A DNA stretch of 48,921 nucleotides, from positions 1 to 48,921 of the forward strand of contig JAFTZF010000007.1 in assembly GCA_017464645.1 (NCBI GenBank). Reading direction: 5' to 3'. Shown here in pieces: positions 8,206-17,822 of the stretch. A program made the translations under genes and the position numbers. Each line of letters begins with the position of its first letter. The stretch's first letter is position 1. The notes beneath the pieces are model-generated. The model saw only the letters and a list, made by a program, of their open reading frames with translations, was not told where the DNA came from and did no database searches. This DNA is from Lachnospiraceae bacterium (GTDB lineage Bacteria; Bacillota_A; Clostridia; Lachnospirales; Lachnospiraceae).

Positions 8206-10185
8206 ATGGAAGATAATAAAAATCAAAACCGCCAGGAAAATGAAGGCGGTGAAAATAAAGCCCCAAAAAACAGACAGTCAATTCTGATTTTTCTGATTTT
8301 GATGATGGTGGGAATGCTGGTCATGAGTTCTGTGAAAGGATTATTGGGCAGCTCCAACAGCGAAGAAATCACTTATGATGAATTTGTTCAGATGCTGGAA
8401 GAGGACAAGGTAGAGAAGGTAGAAGTGACTTCCAGCCGCATTACGATCACTCCGAAAGAGTCAGAAGAATTACCTGCGAAGTTTACTTATTATACGGGAT
8501 ATTTTCCCGACTATGATCTGCAGGCCCGTTTGGAAGAGGCCGGTGTAGAGTACACCAAACCCATAGAGAACGGCGTTACCGCATTCCTTATGGAAAGCGG
8601 CTTTGTTTTGATAACGGTTGTTCTGATGGTAGTGATGTTCAACTTCATTATACGAAGATCGGGTGCCGGCGGCATCATGGGTGTGGGTAAGAGCAAGGCC
8701 CGGGTCTATATGGACAGAGAAACCGGTGTTTCCTTTAAGGATGTAGCCGGTGAAGAGGAAGCCAAGGAGTCTTTGCAGGAGGTAGTGGATTTCCTTCATA
8801 ATCCCGGCAAGTATACCGCTATTGGAGCAAAGCTGCCCAAGGGTGTACTTCTGGTGGGACCTCCGGGTACAGGTAAGACTCTGCTGGCAAAGGCAGTGGC
8901 AGGCGAGGCAAATGTACCCTTCTTCTCCCTGTCCGGCTCTGATTTTGTAGAGATGTTTGTGGGTGTGGGAGCGTCCCGTGTCCGAGACCTGTTTGAAGAA
9001 GCGAAGAAAAATGCGCCCTGTATTATCTTTATCGATGAGATTGATGCCATCGGAAAGAGCCGTGACAACCGCTTTGGCGGCAATGATGAGCGGGAGCAGA
9101 CCCTGAATCAGCTGCTGGCTGAGATGGATGGTTTTGACAGCTCCAAGGCTTGTCTGGTACTGGGAGCCACTAACCGTCCGGAGGTATTGGACCAGGCTTT
9201 ATTGCGTCCGGGCCGTTTCGACCGCCGCGTTATCGTAGATAAGCCGGATCTGAAGGGGCGCGTGGATATCCTGAAGGTACATGCAAAGAACGTATCCCTG
9301 GATGAGACCGTAGATCTGGATGCTATCGCGCTGGCTACCAGCGGAGCGGTAGGCTCCGATTTGGCAAATATGATCAATGAGTCTGCCATTCTGGCAGTAA
9401 AGAACGGCCGCAAGGCAGTGTCACAGAAGGACCTGTTTGAAGCGGTGGAAGTTGTCCTGGTTGGTAAGGAAAAGAAGGACCGGATCCTCGGAAAAGAGGA
9501 GCGCCGGATCGTATCCTATCACGAGGTAGGCCATGCGCTGATAAGTGCCCTGCAAAAGGATTCCGAGCCGGTACAGAAGATTACCATCGTACCCCGTACC
9601 ATGGGGGCGCTGGGCTATGTGATGCAGGTGCCGGAGGAGGAGAAATACCTCAATACCAAGAAAGAAATTGAAGCTATGCTGGTGGGCTTTTTAGCGGGCC
9701 GCGCAGCAGAGGAAATTGTATTTGATACGGTTACCACAGGAGCAGCCAATGATATTGAGCAAGCCACCCGTATTGCCCGGGCTATGGTAACCCAGTACGG
9801 TATGTCAGAGAAATTCGGACTCATGGGCCTGGCAGTCAATGAAAACGAATATTTGTCCAACCGGGTAGTTCTCAATTGCGGCGAGGCCACTGCGGCAGAG
9901 ATTGATCAGGAAGTGATGCGGATCCTGAAGGAATCCTATGAGGAAGCCAAGCGCCTGCTTTTGGAGAACCGGGATGTACTGGATCAGATTGCGGAGTATC
10001 TGATTGAGAAAGAGACCATCACCGGTAAGGAATTCATGAGGATTTTCAGGAAAGCCAAGGGGATTCCTGAGTCGGAGGAAGGTCAGAAGGAGGAATCCGG
10101 CCGCGTGAAGGAAAAAGCGGCAGAGGTATCTGCAGAGACACCCGCGGGAGAAACCGAAAAGAACCGCCAGTCAGATGAAAATTGA
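8206..10185 (+). CDS. ftsH: ATP-dependent zinc metalloprotease FtsH
   Basis: The 659-residue membrane AAA+ protease degrades damaged membrane proteins and regulatory proteins. Two N-terminal membrane segments (about 25-47 and 127-150) flank a small external domain. The AAA module has Walker A GPPGTGKT (218-225), Walker B IIFIDEID, and the second region of homology around RPGRFDRR. The zinc site is HEVGH (439-443), where Val replaces the more usual Ala without touching a ligand. The tail is charged and rich in Glu and Lys. I start at ATG 8206 behind GAGGAGG rather than at the GTG at 8191, which overlaps that site. It is a single-gene unit with its own promoter and a strong terminator. It is not linked to tilS or hpt as in Bacillus. 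Confidence 0.97.
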   Translation: MEDNKNQNRQENEGGENKAPKNRQSILIFLILMMVGMLVMSSVKGLLGSSNSEEITYDEFVQMLEEDKVEKVEVTSSRITITPKESEELPAKFTYYTGYFPDYDLQARLEEAGVEYTKPIENGVTAFLMESGFVLITVVLMVVMFNFIIRRSGAGGIMGVGKSKARVYMDRETGVSFKDVAGEEEAKESLQEVVDFLHNPGKYTAIGAKLPKGVLLVGPPGTGKTLLAKAVAGEANVPFFSLSGSDFVEMFVGVGASRVRDLFEEAKKNAPCIIFIDEIDAIGKSRDNRFGGNDEREQTLNQLLAEMDGFDSSKACLVLGATNRPEVLDQALLRPGRFDRRVIVDKPDLKGRVDILKVHAKNVSLDETVDLDAIALATSGAVGSDLANMINESAILAVKNGRKAVSQKDLFEAVEVVLVGKEKKDRILGKEERRIVSYHEVGHALISALQKDSEPVQKITIVPRTMGALGYVMQVPEEEKYLNTKKEIEAMLVGFLAGRAAEEIVFDTVTTGAANDIEQATRIARAMVTQYGMSEKFGLMGLAVNENEYLSNRVVLNCGEATAAEIDQEVMRILKESYEEAKRLLLENRDVLDQIAEYLIEKETITGKEFMRIFRKAKGIPESEEGQKEESGRVKEKAAEVSAETPAGETEKNRQSDEN

Positions 10186-10209
10186 TTTGTTACACAACAG
10201 ATAAAGAAC

Positions 10210-10250
10210 AGAGGTCAGGATATGAGAATATTCTGGCCTCTATTTTTCTT
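10210..10250 (+). terminator. Intrinsic terminator after ftsH
   Basis: A 14-bp stem (10210-10223 with 10228-10241, two G-T pairs) has a 4-nt loop and is followed by a T-rich tract. Confidence 0.9.
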
Positions 10251-10320
10251 CTGCGCTCTTCACTTTTGGATTTGAAACTGTTAGAATAAAAGTATCCAAG
10301 CACAGGAAGGATTTTTAATC

Positions 10321-12204
10321 ATGTTTGATATTGAGGAAGAATTAAAAAAACTGCCGGCCAAGCCCGGTGTTTATCTCATGCATGACGAAAAAGACGCGAT
10401 CATATATGTGGGAAAGGCCATTTCCCTGAAGAACCGGGTGCGGCAGTATTTTCAGTCCAGCCGGAATAAAGGTGTGAAGATCGAGCAGATGGTGACCCAT
10501 ATTGCCCGGTTTGAATATATTGTGACGGACTCGGAGCTGGAGGCGCTGGTGCTGGAGTGCAACCTCATCAAGGAGCACCGGCCCAAGTACAACACCATGC
10601 TCATGGATGACAAGACCTATCCTTATATCAAGGTAACGGTGGGCGAGGACTATCCCCGGGTGCTGTTTTCCAGACAGCTGAAGAAGGATAAGAGCCGCTA
10701 TTTTGGACCCTATACCAGTGCGGGAGCGGTGAAGGATACTATTGATCTGATCCATAAGCTGTATCAGATCCGCACCTGCAATCGGAACCTGCCCAAGGAT
10801 ATTGGAAAGGACCGGCCCTGCCTCAACTATCACATCAAGCAGTGCTGCGCACCCTGTCAGGGTTATATTTCCAAGGAGGAGTACGGGGAGAATATAAAAA
10901 AGGCCCTGGATTTTCTGGGAGGAAATTATGCCCCGCTGATCCGGGAGCTGGAGGCCAAAATGAAAGAGGCCTCCGACAATATGGATTTTGAGCATGCCAT
11001 TGAGTATCGGGATCTGCTGAATAGTGTGAAGCAGATCGCCCAGAAGCAGAAGATTACCAACAGCGATCTGGAGGACAAGGATATTCTGGCGCTGGCCAGC
11101 GAAGGAGAAGATGCAGTGGTGCAGGTGTTCTTTGTGCGGGATGGCAGGCTCATTGGCCGGGACCATTTCTGTCTGCACATTTCTGAGAACGAGCCGGCGG
11201 GAGAAATTCTCAACAGCTTTATCAAGCAGTTCTATGCGGGGACGCCTTTTATTCCCCGGGAACTGATGATTCAGGAAGAAATCGAGGATGCGCGGCTGGT
11301 GGAAGAGTGGCTCAGCCAGCGAAAAGGCCAGCGGGTCCACATTCGGGTGCCCAAGATCGGCAGCAAGGAGAAACTGGTGGAGCTGGCAAGGAAGAATGCA
11401 GCCATGGTGCTGAGCCAGGACAAGGAGCGAATCAAACGGGAGGAAGGCCGCACCATCGGGGCCATGAAAGAGATCGCAGGTCTTTTGGGGCTGTCGGATG
11501 TGGTTCGTGTGGAGGCCTTTGATATTTCCAATATCAGCGGATTTGAGTCGGTAGGTTCCATGGTGGTGTACGAGCGGGGCAAGCCCAAACGCAGTGATTA
11601 CCGCAAGTTTAAAATACGTTCCGTGAAAGGGCCGGACGACTACGCCAGCATGGCAGAGGTTCTGACCAGACGCTTTGAACATGGTATGGAAGAACAGCAG
11701 GAGCTGCGGGAGAAGGCGCTGCCGGGCGAGCTGGGCAGCTTTACAAAGTTCCCGGATTTGATCATGATGGACGGTGGCAAGGGTCAGGTGAATGTAGCCC
11801 TGCAGGTGCTCGAGAAACTGGGCCTGTCAATCCCCGTGTGCGGTATGGTCAAAGATGATAACCATCGGACCCGGGGGCTGTATTTCCAAAATGAAGAGAT
11901 CCCCATTGAACGGGGCTCGGAAGGCTTCCGGCTGATTACCCGAATTCAGGATGAGGCCCATCGGTTTGCCATTGAGTATCACCGGTCCCTGCGCAGTAAA
12001 GAACAGGTGCATTCCATTCTGGATGATATTGAGGGCATCGGCCCGGCCCGCAGAAAGGCCCTTATGAAGTATTTTCAGTCTCTGGAGGCCATTCGGGAGG
12101 CGGACGTGGAGACCCTTTCGGCAGTGCCTTCCATGAACCGGCTGGCGGCGGAGAAGGTCTTTGCCTTTTTCCATGAGAATGTTGCAAGTACAAAAGAGGT
12201 TTGA
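10321..12204 (+). CDS. uvrC: UvrABC excinuclease subunit C
   Basis: The 627-residue UvrC makes both incisions in nucleotide excision repair. The GIY-YIG nuclease lies at the N-terminus ([19 protein letters not shown]). The UVR helical hairpin that binds UvrB lies around residues 200-235. The RNase H-like nuclease includes [11 protein letters not shown] and [10 protein letters not shown]. Helix-hairpin-helix DNA-binding motifs ([16 protein letters not shown]) close the protein. Length is normal. A purine-rich AGGAAGG lies upstream of ATG 10321. It starts the uvrC-hprK-glucokinase run; the uvrC-hprK pairing is common in Clostridia. The likely promoter lies in the 70 bp after the ftsH terminator, with a TAGAAT -10 near 10282 but no clear -35. 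Confidence 0.97.
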   Translation: MFDIEEELKKLPAKPGVYLMHDEKDAIIYVGKAISLKNRVRQYFQSSRNKGVKIEQMVTHIARFEYIVTDSELEALVLECNLIKEHRPKYNTMLMDDKTYPYIKVTVGEDYPRVLFSRQLKKDKSRYFGPYTSAGAVKDTIDLIHKLYQIRTCNRNLPKDIGKDRPCLNYHIKQCCAPCQGYISKEEYGENIKKALDFLGGNYAPLIRELEAKMKEASDNMDFEHAIEYRDLLNSVKQIAQKQKITNSDLEDKDILALASEGEDAVVQVFFVRDGRLIGRDHFCLHISENEPAGEILNSFIKQFYAGTPFIPRELMIQEEIEDARLVEEWLSQRKGQRVHIRVPKIGSKEKLVELARKNAAMVLSQDKERIKREEGRTIGAMKEIAGLLGLSDVVRVEAFDISNISGFESVGSMVVYERGKPKRSDYRKFKIRSVKGPDDYASMAEVLTRRFEHGMEEQQELREKALPGELGSFTKFPDLIMMDGGKGQVNVALQVLEKLGLSIPVCGMVKDDNHRTRGLYFQNEEIPIERGSEGFRLITRIQDEAHRFAIEYHRSLRSKEQVHSILDDIEGIGPARRKALMKYFQSLEAIREADVETLSAVPSMNRLAAEKVFAFFHENVASTKEV

Positions 12205-12210
12205 TACAAT
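12182..12210 (+). promoter_or_regulatory. Possible hprK promoter overlapping the uvrC stop
   Basis: TTGCAA (12182-12187), 17 bp, TACAAT (12205-12210). The -35 lies inside the last uvrC codons. It would let hprK and glucokinase be transcribed independently of uvrC. Confidence 0.55.
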
Positions 12211-12242
12211 AGAAAAAATAAGGAAATCTGAGGGGAGAAGCT

Positions 12243-13181
12243 ATGGCGAAAGAATATTTTGTTAATATGACAAAATTAGTAGAAAAATTGAAATTAAAGA
12301 ATCTGACACCGGACATTGACCTGAGCAATTACAAGGTTGTCACGCCGGAGATCAACCGTCCGGCTTTGCAGCTGACCGGATATTTTGACCATTTTGCATC
12401 CGAGCGGGCACAGATCGTAGGATACGTAGAGTATACTTATCTGCAGAGCCGCACTCGGGAGGAAAAATATCCCATCTATGAAAGATTCTTTTCCAGCAAT
12501 ATCCCCTGTGTGATCTATACCAGTCTCACAGAGCCGGAGGAGGATGCTCTGGCGCTGGCCAATAAATATCAGGTGCCGGTGCTTTCTACTGAGAGGACCA
12601 CGTCTTCCTTCATGGCAGAGATCATCCGTTGGCTGGGCGTGGAACTGGCTCCCCGGATTTCCATCCACGGCGTGCTGGTGGACGTGTATGGCGAAGGTGT
12701 TCTGATCATGGGTGAGAGCGGCATTGGTAAGAGTGAGGCGGCGCTGGAGCTGATCAAGCGCGGCCACCGTCTGGTGACAGATGATGTGGTGGAAATCAGC
12801 AAGGTCAGCGATGACACCCTGGTGGGACGATCTCCGGAGATCACCAAGCACTTTATTGAGCTGCGGGGCATTGGCATCGTGGATGTAAAGACCCTGTTTG
12901 GTGTAGAGTGTGTAAAGGAAACTCAGCAGATTGACATGGTTATTAAGCTGGAGGACTGGGACCGGGAGAAGAAATACGACCGCCTGGGCCTGGAGGAGGA
13001 GTATACCGAATTTCTGGGCAATAAGGTAGTGTGTCATTCGCTGCCCATTCGTCCGGGCCGAAACCTGGCCATTATCGTGGAGTCCGCAGCTGTTAACCAC
13101 AGACAGAAGAAGATGGGGTACAATGCGGCTCAGGAGCTGTACCGCCGGGTGCAGGCCAGCATGACAAAGAGTGAAAAATAG
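12243..13181 (+). CDS. hprK: HPr kinase/phosphorylase
   Basis: The 312-residue HprK phosphorylates HPr (and Crh where present) on Ser46 and removes the phosphate again. This sets carbon catabolite repression through CcpA. The P-loop GESGIGKS lies at 157-164. The conserved His of IHGVLVDVYG is H142. The HprK/P signature stretch ELRGIGIVDV is present, as is the C-terminal PIRPGRNLA loop. Length matches the family (about 310). The ATG follows a GGGGAG site. The stop is 19 nt before the glucokinase start, so the two are likely cotranscribed. That fits a joint role in glucose handling and signalling. Confidence 0.97.
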   Translation: MAKEYFVNMTKLVEKLKLKNLTPDIDLSNYKVVTPEINRPALQLTGYFDHFASERAQIVGYVEYTYLQSRTREEKYPIYERFFSSNIPCVIYTSLTEPEEDALALANKYQVPVLSTERTTSSFMAEIIRWLGVELAPRISIHGVLVDVYGEGVLIMGESGIGKSEAALELIKRGHRLVTDDVVEISKVSDDTLVGRSPEITKHFIELRGIGIVDVKTLFGVECVKETQQIDMVIKLEDWDREKKYDRLGLEEEYTEFLGNKVVCHSLPIRPGRNLAIIVESAAVNHRQKKMGYNAAQELYRRVQASMTKSEK

Positions 13182-13200
13182 AGAGAGGAGTCAGGATAGA

Positions 13201-14136
13201 ATGAATCAGTACTGTATTGGTGTAGACGTAGGTGGAACTACAGTAAAGATGGGGCTTTTTAGAGAAAACGGAGAGCTGCTGGAGAAGTGGGAGATCGTGA
13301 CCCGCACGGAAAATGGCGGGGAAGGCATTCTGCCGGATATTGCGGCATCCATTCAGGAAAAGCTGGAGGCCCGTAAGATAGATAAGTCAGAGGTGCTGGG
13401 GATCGGTATCGGAGTACCGGGACCTATCAACGGGCAGGGAACTGTGCCTCATACCGCGAATCTGGGATGGGGCTATAAAGAGGTGACCCGGGAGCTGACA
13501 GAGCTGACCGGCATTCCTTCCAAAGGGGGCAATGATGCCAATGTGGCAGCTCTTGGAGAAATGTGGAAGGGCGGAGCTGAGGGCTTTCAGAATGTCATCA
13601 TGCTGACTCTGGGAACCGGTGTCGGTGGCGGTATCATTATCGATGGAAAGATCCTGACAGGAGCCAATGGTGCAGCCGGCGAAGTAGGCCATACCCATGT
13701 GGATGACAATATCAGTGGCCGCTGCGGCTGCGGAAACCAGGGCTGTTTGGAGCAGGTGGCTTCTGCCACAGGCATCGTAAAGCTGGCCAGGGAAGCTCTG
13801 GAGGCAAGCCGGGAGCCGTCCCTGCTGCGGGAAGGGGAGGTTTCCGCCAAAGCAGTGTGGGATGCAGTAAAGGCAGGAGACAGCCTGGCCATTCAGGTGG
13901 CGGAGCGATTCGGCTGCTATCTTGGCAAGACAGTTGCGATGTTTACCGCAGTGCTGGATCCGGAGGTCATCGTGATCGGCGGCGGTGTGTCAAAAGCAGG
14001 CCCCATTTTACTGGAGTATATTGGTAAATATTATGTAAACTATTGCTACAAGGCCACCCGGGATGTGAAGTTTGTACTGGCTACCCTGGGCAATGACGCA
14101 GGCATCTATGGCTGTGCCAAGCTGGTGCTGGATTAG
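13201..14136 (+). CDS. glcK: ROK-family glucokinase
   Basis: The 311-residue protein is a ROK sugar kinase, most likely glucokinase, making glucose-6-phosphate from glucose and ATP. The N-terminal phosphate-binding motif DVGGTTVKMGLF, the catalytic-Asp region GNDANVAALGE and the ROK zinc motif (GHTHVD followed by CGCGNQGCLE) are all present. The start is ATG 13201 with GAGGAG upstream. An in-frame GTG at 13171 lies inside the hprK end and lacks a good site. Substrate specificity within ROK cannot be proved from sequence, but adjacency to hprK supports glucose. Confidence 0.9.
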   Translation: MNQYCIGVDVGGTTVKMGLFRENGELLEKWEIVTRTENGGEGILPDIAASIQEKLEARKIDKSEVLGIGIGVPGPINGQGTVPHTANLGWGYKEVTRELTELTGIPSKGGNDANVAALGEMWKGGAEGFQNVIMLTLGTGVGGGIIIDGKILTGANGAAGEVGHTHVDDNISGRCGCGNQGCLEQVASATGIVKLAREALEASREPSLLREGEVSAKAVWDAVKAGDSLAIQVAERFGCYLGKTVAMFTAVLDPEVIVIGGGVSKAGPILLEYIGKYYVNYCYKATRDVKFVLATLGNDAGIYGCAKLVLD

Positions 14137-14201
14137 GCTTATGAAAGGCCGGCTCTGGACAATGGGGCTGAAATTACCAGAAATTGTGAGCCCTGACAGC
14201 A

Positions 14202-14230
14202 TTGACTTTTGGCCGGCGCGGAGATAGAAT
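14202..14230 (+). promoter_or_regulatory. Promoter of a short leader or small RNA
   Basis: TTGACT (14202-14207), 17 bp, TAGAAT (14225-14230), in the gap after glucokinase. A transcript from here would meet the terminator at 14300-14331 after about 95 nt. Confidence 0.55.
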
Positions 14231-14236
14231 AAATGT

Positions 14237-14331
14237 AACGAAAGAAAAAAGAGTACGGATTTACAAAAGAGAAGCTGTCCTTTGGACAGAGTAACAGAGA
14301 AGTGGTCAGCCAAAATGGTTGACCACTTTTT
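14237..14331 (+). ncRNA. Candidate ~95-nt small RNA or terminated leader
   Basis: The stretch lies between a good promoter and a strong terminator and has no credible reading frame. It contains a small hairpin (stem CTGTCC/GGACAG near 14275-14289) followed by the terminator stem. It matches no RNA family that I recognise. It could equally be an attenuator leader for the deacetylase gene or a by-product of intergenic transcription. Confidence 0.3.
14300..14331 (+). terminator. Intrinsic terminator, overlapping the next promoter
   Basis: A 13-bp stem (14300-14312 with 14316-14328) has a 3-nt loop and a T-run. Its right arm contains the -35 of the deacetylase promoter. Confidence 0.85.
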
Positions 14332-14347
14332 ACTGTTTCGGTACAAT
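14319..14347 (+). promoter_or_regulatory. Promoter of the polysaccharide deacetylase gene
   Basis: TTGACC (14319-14324), 17 bp, TACAAT (14342-14347). The -35 is inside the descending arm of the upstream terminator. Confidence 0.65.
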
Positions 14348-14370
14348 GAGAAAAAAGGAGGGATTTACCA

Positions 14371-15795
14371 ATGAAAAAGAAATGGATCTGGATGTTGCTC
14401 TGTATAATACTTACCTTTACTGCCTGCGGTCAGGTTCATGAATTGCCAAAGGAGGAACAGAACAAGACGGAAGAGATGGATCCCTTGATGATGGATTATT
14501 TGGAGGGACTGGAGCTGTTGGCATCTCCCGTGCGGGAATATGGTGAGAGTACCGGTTATTTGCTGATGGAGGAAGACCTGATGGTGCGTGTTCTCTATCC
14601 GGTAGGGGAGGAGAAATCCCTGCAGCAGGCCATAGAGGATTGGATCGACCAAAAAGTGTCAGAGTATCAGGCGGAAGCATCCGGGTGCTATCAGCAGTAC
14701 CAGGAGACGGCTGAGCTGACGGTGGAGTATGATAGCTATGTGATCCATGAGAAACTGGCGGGGGTGAAACTGACCGGTGTTTTTGATGAGCCCTATATTG
14801 CACATCCCATTGATGTGATAGCAACCTTTAATGTAAATCTGGAGAGCGGAGAACTCCTTACCCTGGAAGAGACATTGCTGCCGGGTGGAGCCCAGAAACT
14901 GCGGGATCTGGTAATAGAACAGACAGGTGTGGAAGAGGAACTGGCAGATGAAAATCTGCTGCGATATTGGCTGCTGACGCCTAATGGTCTGGAGATCACG
15001 CTGGCACGGGGGGATTACCTGCCTATGTCAGACGGTACCAGGAGCCTGTTGTTTTCTTACGAAGAATTAGATGGTATTTTCCTGTTGCCGCAGGAGCCAG
15101 GACAGGACAGTGAGCAGCCGGGCAGTCAGCAGGAAGAGCCTTCCCAGGCACCGGTAGAGCCATCCCCGGGATTCGGAGAAATCGACCCGGAAAAACCAAT
15201 GATCGCCCTTACCTTTGATGACGGTCCCAGCGCCCACACGGAGCGGCTATTGGATGCCTTTGCAACCCACGGCGGAAAGGGGACCTTCTTCGTAGTAGGA
15301 AACATGATCGCCAGCCGGGCGGCTACACTTCAGCGCATGGCAGCAGAAGGGCATGAGATCGGAAGTCACAGCTGGAATCACCGTCAGCTTACCAAGCTTG
15401 GAGAGCAGGAATTGACGGATCAGATCATGAATACCCGGGCCAAGATCTACGAGATCACCGGTGTGGATACCAGGATCCTGCGGCCGCCTTATGGATCCTA
15501 CAACGATCAGGTAAAGGCCACCTCGGAGCAGCTGGGCGTGGTGCTGGTCAACTGGTCTGTGGACACCCTGGACTGGAAATATAAAAATGCAGACACGGTG
15601 TATCAGGCGGTGATGAAGGATGCCAGGGACGGGGCCATCATTCTCTGCCACGACCTGCACGAGACCACAGTAGATGCCATGGAACGGGCGATTCCGGATC
15701 TGATGGCTCAGGGCTATCAGCTTGTGACTGTATCGGAGCTGCTGGAGACCAATGGAGGAGAAATGACGCCGGGCAAGGTGTATTTGAAACGATAA
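14371..15795 (+). CDS. PdaC-like polysaccharide deacetylase lipoprotein
   Basis: The 474-residue protein begins with a lipoprotein signal ending LTFTAC, so Cys19 should be lipidated and the enzyme should sit outside the membrane. Residues about 45-235 resemble the DUF4163/DUF3298 module of Bacillus PdaC. A Pro/Gln/Glu-rich linker follows. The NodB deacetylase domain (about 275-465) has TFDDGPS with the catalytic and metal Asp, the metal-binding HSWNH, the RPPYGSYND motif and the late-His motif LCHDLHETT. These enzymes remove acetyl groups from peptidoglycan sugars or other beta-1,4-linked polysaccharides and so alter lysozyme sensitivity. The ATG follows AAAGGAGGG. It is convergent with typA, with 15 bp between stop codons. 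Confidence 0.9.
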   Translation: MKKKWIWMLLCIILTFTACGQVHELPKEEQNKTEEMDPLMMDYLEGLELLASPVREYGESTGYLLMEEDLMVRVLYPVGEEKSLQQAIEDWIDQKVSEYQAEASGCYQQYQETAELTVEYDSYVIHEKLAGVKLTGVFDEPYIAHPIDVIATFNVNLESGELLTLEETLLPGGAQKLRDLVIEQTGVEEELADENLLRYWLLTPNGLEITLARGDYLPMSDGTRSLLFSYEELDGIFLLPQEPGQDSEQPGSQQEEPSQAPVEPSPGFGEIDPEKPMIALTFDDGPSAHTERLLDAFATHGGKGTFFVVGNMIASRAATLQRMAAEGHEIGSHSWNHRQLTKLGEQELTDQIMNTRAKIYEITGVDTRILRPPYGSYNDQVKATSEQLGVVLVNWSVDTLDWKYKNADTVYQAVMKDARDGAIILCHDLHETTVDAMERAIPDLMAQGYQLVTVSELLETNGGEMTPGKVYLKR

Positions 15796-15808
15796 AAGCC
15801 TCTTTTAT
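15792..15808. terminator. Short hairpin between convergent genes
   Basis: A 7-bp AT-rich stem (15792-15798 with 15802-15808) lies between the convergent deacetylase and typA ends. It is weak and has no long T-run. It is the only structure available to end either transcript. Confidence 0.3.
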
Positions 15809-15810
15809 GT

Positions 15811-17631
15811 TTATCTCATAGCTGCCCGTTTCCGTAGCGTGGGATCCAGGATCTTCTTGCGGATACGCAGGGACTTGGGAGTGATCTCCAGAAGTTCGTC
15901 TGTATCGATGAATTCCAGACACTGCTCCAGACTTAAGATCCGGGGCGGTGTCAGCTTCAGGGCTTCGTCAGCGCTTGAGGAACGGGTGTTGGTCAGTTTT
16001 TTGGTCTTGCACACGTTCAGCTCGATGTCCTCGGCTTTGCCGTTCTGGCCAACTACCATGCCCGCATATACTTTTTCGCCGGGGCCAATGAAGAGAGTGC
16101 CGCGCTCCTGGGCGTTGAACAGGCCGTAGGTAATGGCCTCGCCTGCTTCGAAAGCAATCAGGGAGCCCTGCTTGCGGTAGCTGATGTCGCCCTTGTAGGG
16201 GCCGTAGCCATCGAAGATGGTGTTCAGCACGCCGGTGCCCTTGGTGTCAGTGAGGAATTCGCCCCGGTAGCCAATGAGGCCTCTGGCGGGGATGGAGAAT
16301 TCCAGGCGGGTGGAACCGCTGTTGCCGGTGGTCATGTTTAACAGCTCGCCCTTGCGCTCGCTGAGCTTCTGGATGACGGTGCCGGAGAACTCGTCGTCCA
16401 CATCCACATAAGCCTTTTCCATGGGCTCCAGTTTCTTGCCGTTCTCGTCTGTTTTGTAAAGCACTTCGGCTTTGCTTACTGCAAATTCATAGCCTTCCCG
16501 GCGCATATTTTCAATCAATACGGACAGATGCAGCTCGCCGCGGCCGGATACCTTAAAGGCCTCGGTGGTCTCGGTTTCTTCTACCCGCAGGCTCACATCG
16601 GTGTTCAGCTCCCGGAACAGCCGGTCCCGCAGGTGGCGGGAGGTGACATATTTGCCTTCTTTTCCGGCCAGAGGGCTGTCATTTACCATGAAATGCATGG
16701 AAATGGTAGGCTCGGAGATTTTTTGGAAGGGAATGGCCACCGGGCTCTCGGGAGAGCACAGGGTGTCTCCGATGTGGATGTCCGCAATACCGGAAATGGC
16801 CACGATGGAGCCGATGGTTGCCTGGGTCACATCTACCTTGTTCAGACCGTCAAACTCGTACAGCTTGCTGATCTTTACCTTTTTGCACTTGTCCGGGTCG
16901 TGGTGGTTTACTACGACCACTTCCTGGTTGATCTTGATGGTGCCGTTGTCCACTTTGCCCACACCGATGCGGCCTACATATTCATTGTAGTCGATGGTAC
17001 TGATGAGCACCTGGGTGCCGGCCTGGGGATCTCCTTCGGGGGCTGGGATGTAGTCCAGAATAGTTTCGAACAGGGGAACCATGTCCCTGGGTTCGTCAGC
17101 CAGATCCTTCACCGCGTAGCCTGCTTTGGCAGAAGCGTAGATAAAGGGGCAGTCCAGCTGCTCATCGGATGCATCCAGGTCCATGAGCAGCTCCAGCACC
17201 TCGTCCACCACTTCATCGGGGCGGGCCTCCGGCCGGTCAATCTTGTTGATGCAGACGATGACATGCAGATCCAGCTCCAGGGCCTTTTTCAGCACGAACT
17301 TGGTCTGGGGCATGGAGCCCTCGAAGGCATCCACCACCAGGATCACGCCATTTACCATCTTCAGCACGCGCTCTACCTCACCGCCGAAGTCGGCATGTCC
17401 CGGGGTATCAATAATATTGATCTTTGTATCCTTATAAGTAACGGCTGTATTCTTTGCTAAAATCGTAATTCCGCGCTCCCGCTCAATGTCGCCGGAGTCC
17501 ATGACACGCTCAGCCACTTCCTGATTGGCACGGAACACGCCGCTCTGCTTTAAAAGCTCGTCCACCAGGGTGGTCTTACCATGGTCAACGTGAGCGATAA
17601 TCGCAACGTTTCTAATGTTCTCTCTTTTCAT
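15811..17631 (-). CDS. typA: Ribosome-associated translational GTPase TypA/BipA
   Basis: The 606-residue GTPase acts on ribosome assembly and stress or cold adaptation. The G domain has the P-loop AHVDHGKTT, the RERGITI switch region, DTPGHADF and NKIDRPEARP. Domains II to V and the TypA-specific C-terminus (ending LRKRAAMR) follow at normal length. I start at ATG 17631. An in-frame TTG at 17637 sits against the GAGG site. The 190 bp to the next gene holds two copies of AAAAAGTGG 19 bp apart and AT-rich sequence, with no clear -35 for typA. Confidence 0.97.
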   Translation of the reverse strand: MKRENIRNVAIIAHVDHGKTTLVDELLKQSGVFRANQEVAERVMDSGDIERERGITILAKNTAVTYKDTKINIIDTPGHADFGGEVERVLKMVNGVILVVDAFEGSMPQTKFVLKKALELDLHVIVCINKIDRPEARPDEVVDEVLELLMDLDASDEQLDCPFIYASAKAGYAVKDLADEPRDMVPLFETILDYIPAPEGDPQAGTQVLISTIDYNEYVGRIGVGKVDNGTIKINQEVVVVNHHDPDKCKKVKISKLYEFDGLNKVDVTQATIGSIVAISGIADIHIGDTLCSPESPVAIPFQKISEPTISMHFMVNDSPLAGKEGKYVTSRHLRDRLFRELNTDVSLRVEETETTEAFKVSGRGELHLSVLIENMRREGYEFAVSKAEVLYKTDENGKKLEPMEKAYVDVDDEFSGTVIQKLSERKGELLNMTTGNSGSTRLEFSIPARGLIGYRGEFLTDTKGTGVLNTIFDGYGPYKGDISYRKQGSLIAFEAGEAITYGLFNAQERGTLFIGPGEKVYAGMVVGQNGKAEDIELNVCKTKKLTNTRSSSADEALKLTPPRILSLEQCLEFIDTDELLEITPKSLRIRKKILDPTLRKRAAMR

Positions 17632-17822
17632 AATCAAAACCTCGATCCGTTATAAACCTCACTTTTACAACTTATACAGTTTACCACATTTCCCGGAGAA
17701 TACAATAAAAATATTTGTAAATTTTCCAAAAAGTGGTTCTAAAACGAAAAAGTGGGGAATATATATCTAAAGATAACCAAAATACGAAAAGAGCTTCGTA
17801 AAAAGAAGGGAGAACATGCTAG

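Noticed and set aside
10342..11682. 446-codon open frame opposite uvrC
   Set aside because: uvrC is complete on the plus strand and the shadow frame has Leu/His-rich nonsense composition.
16528..17460. 310-codon open frame opposite typA
   Set aside because: typA is certain on the minus strand; the frame opposite shows no domain pattern and is a by-product of codon bias.
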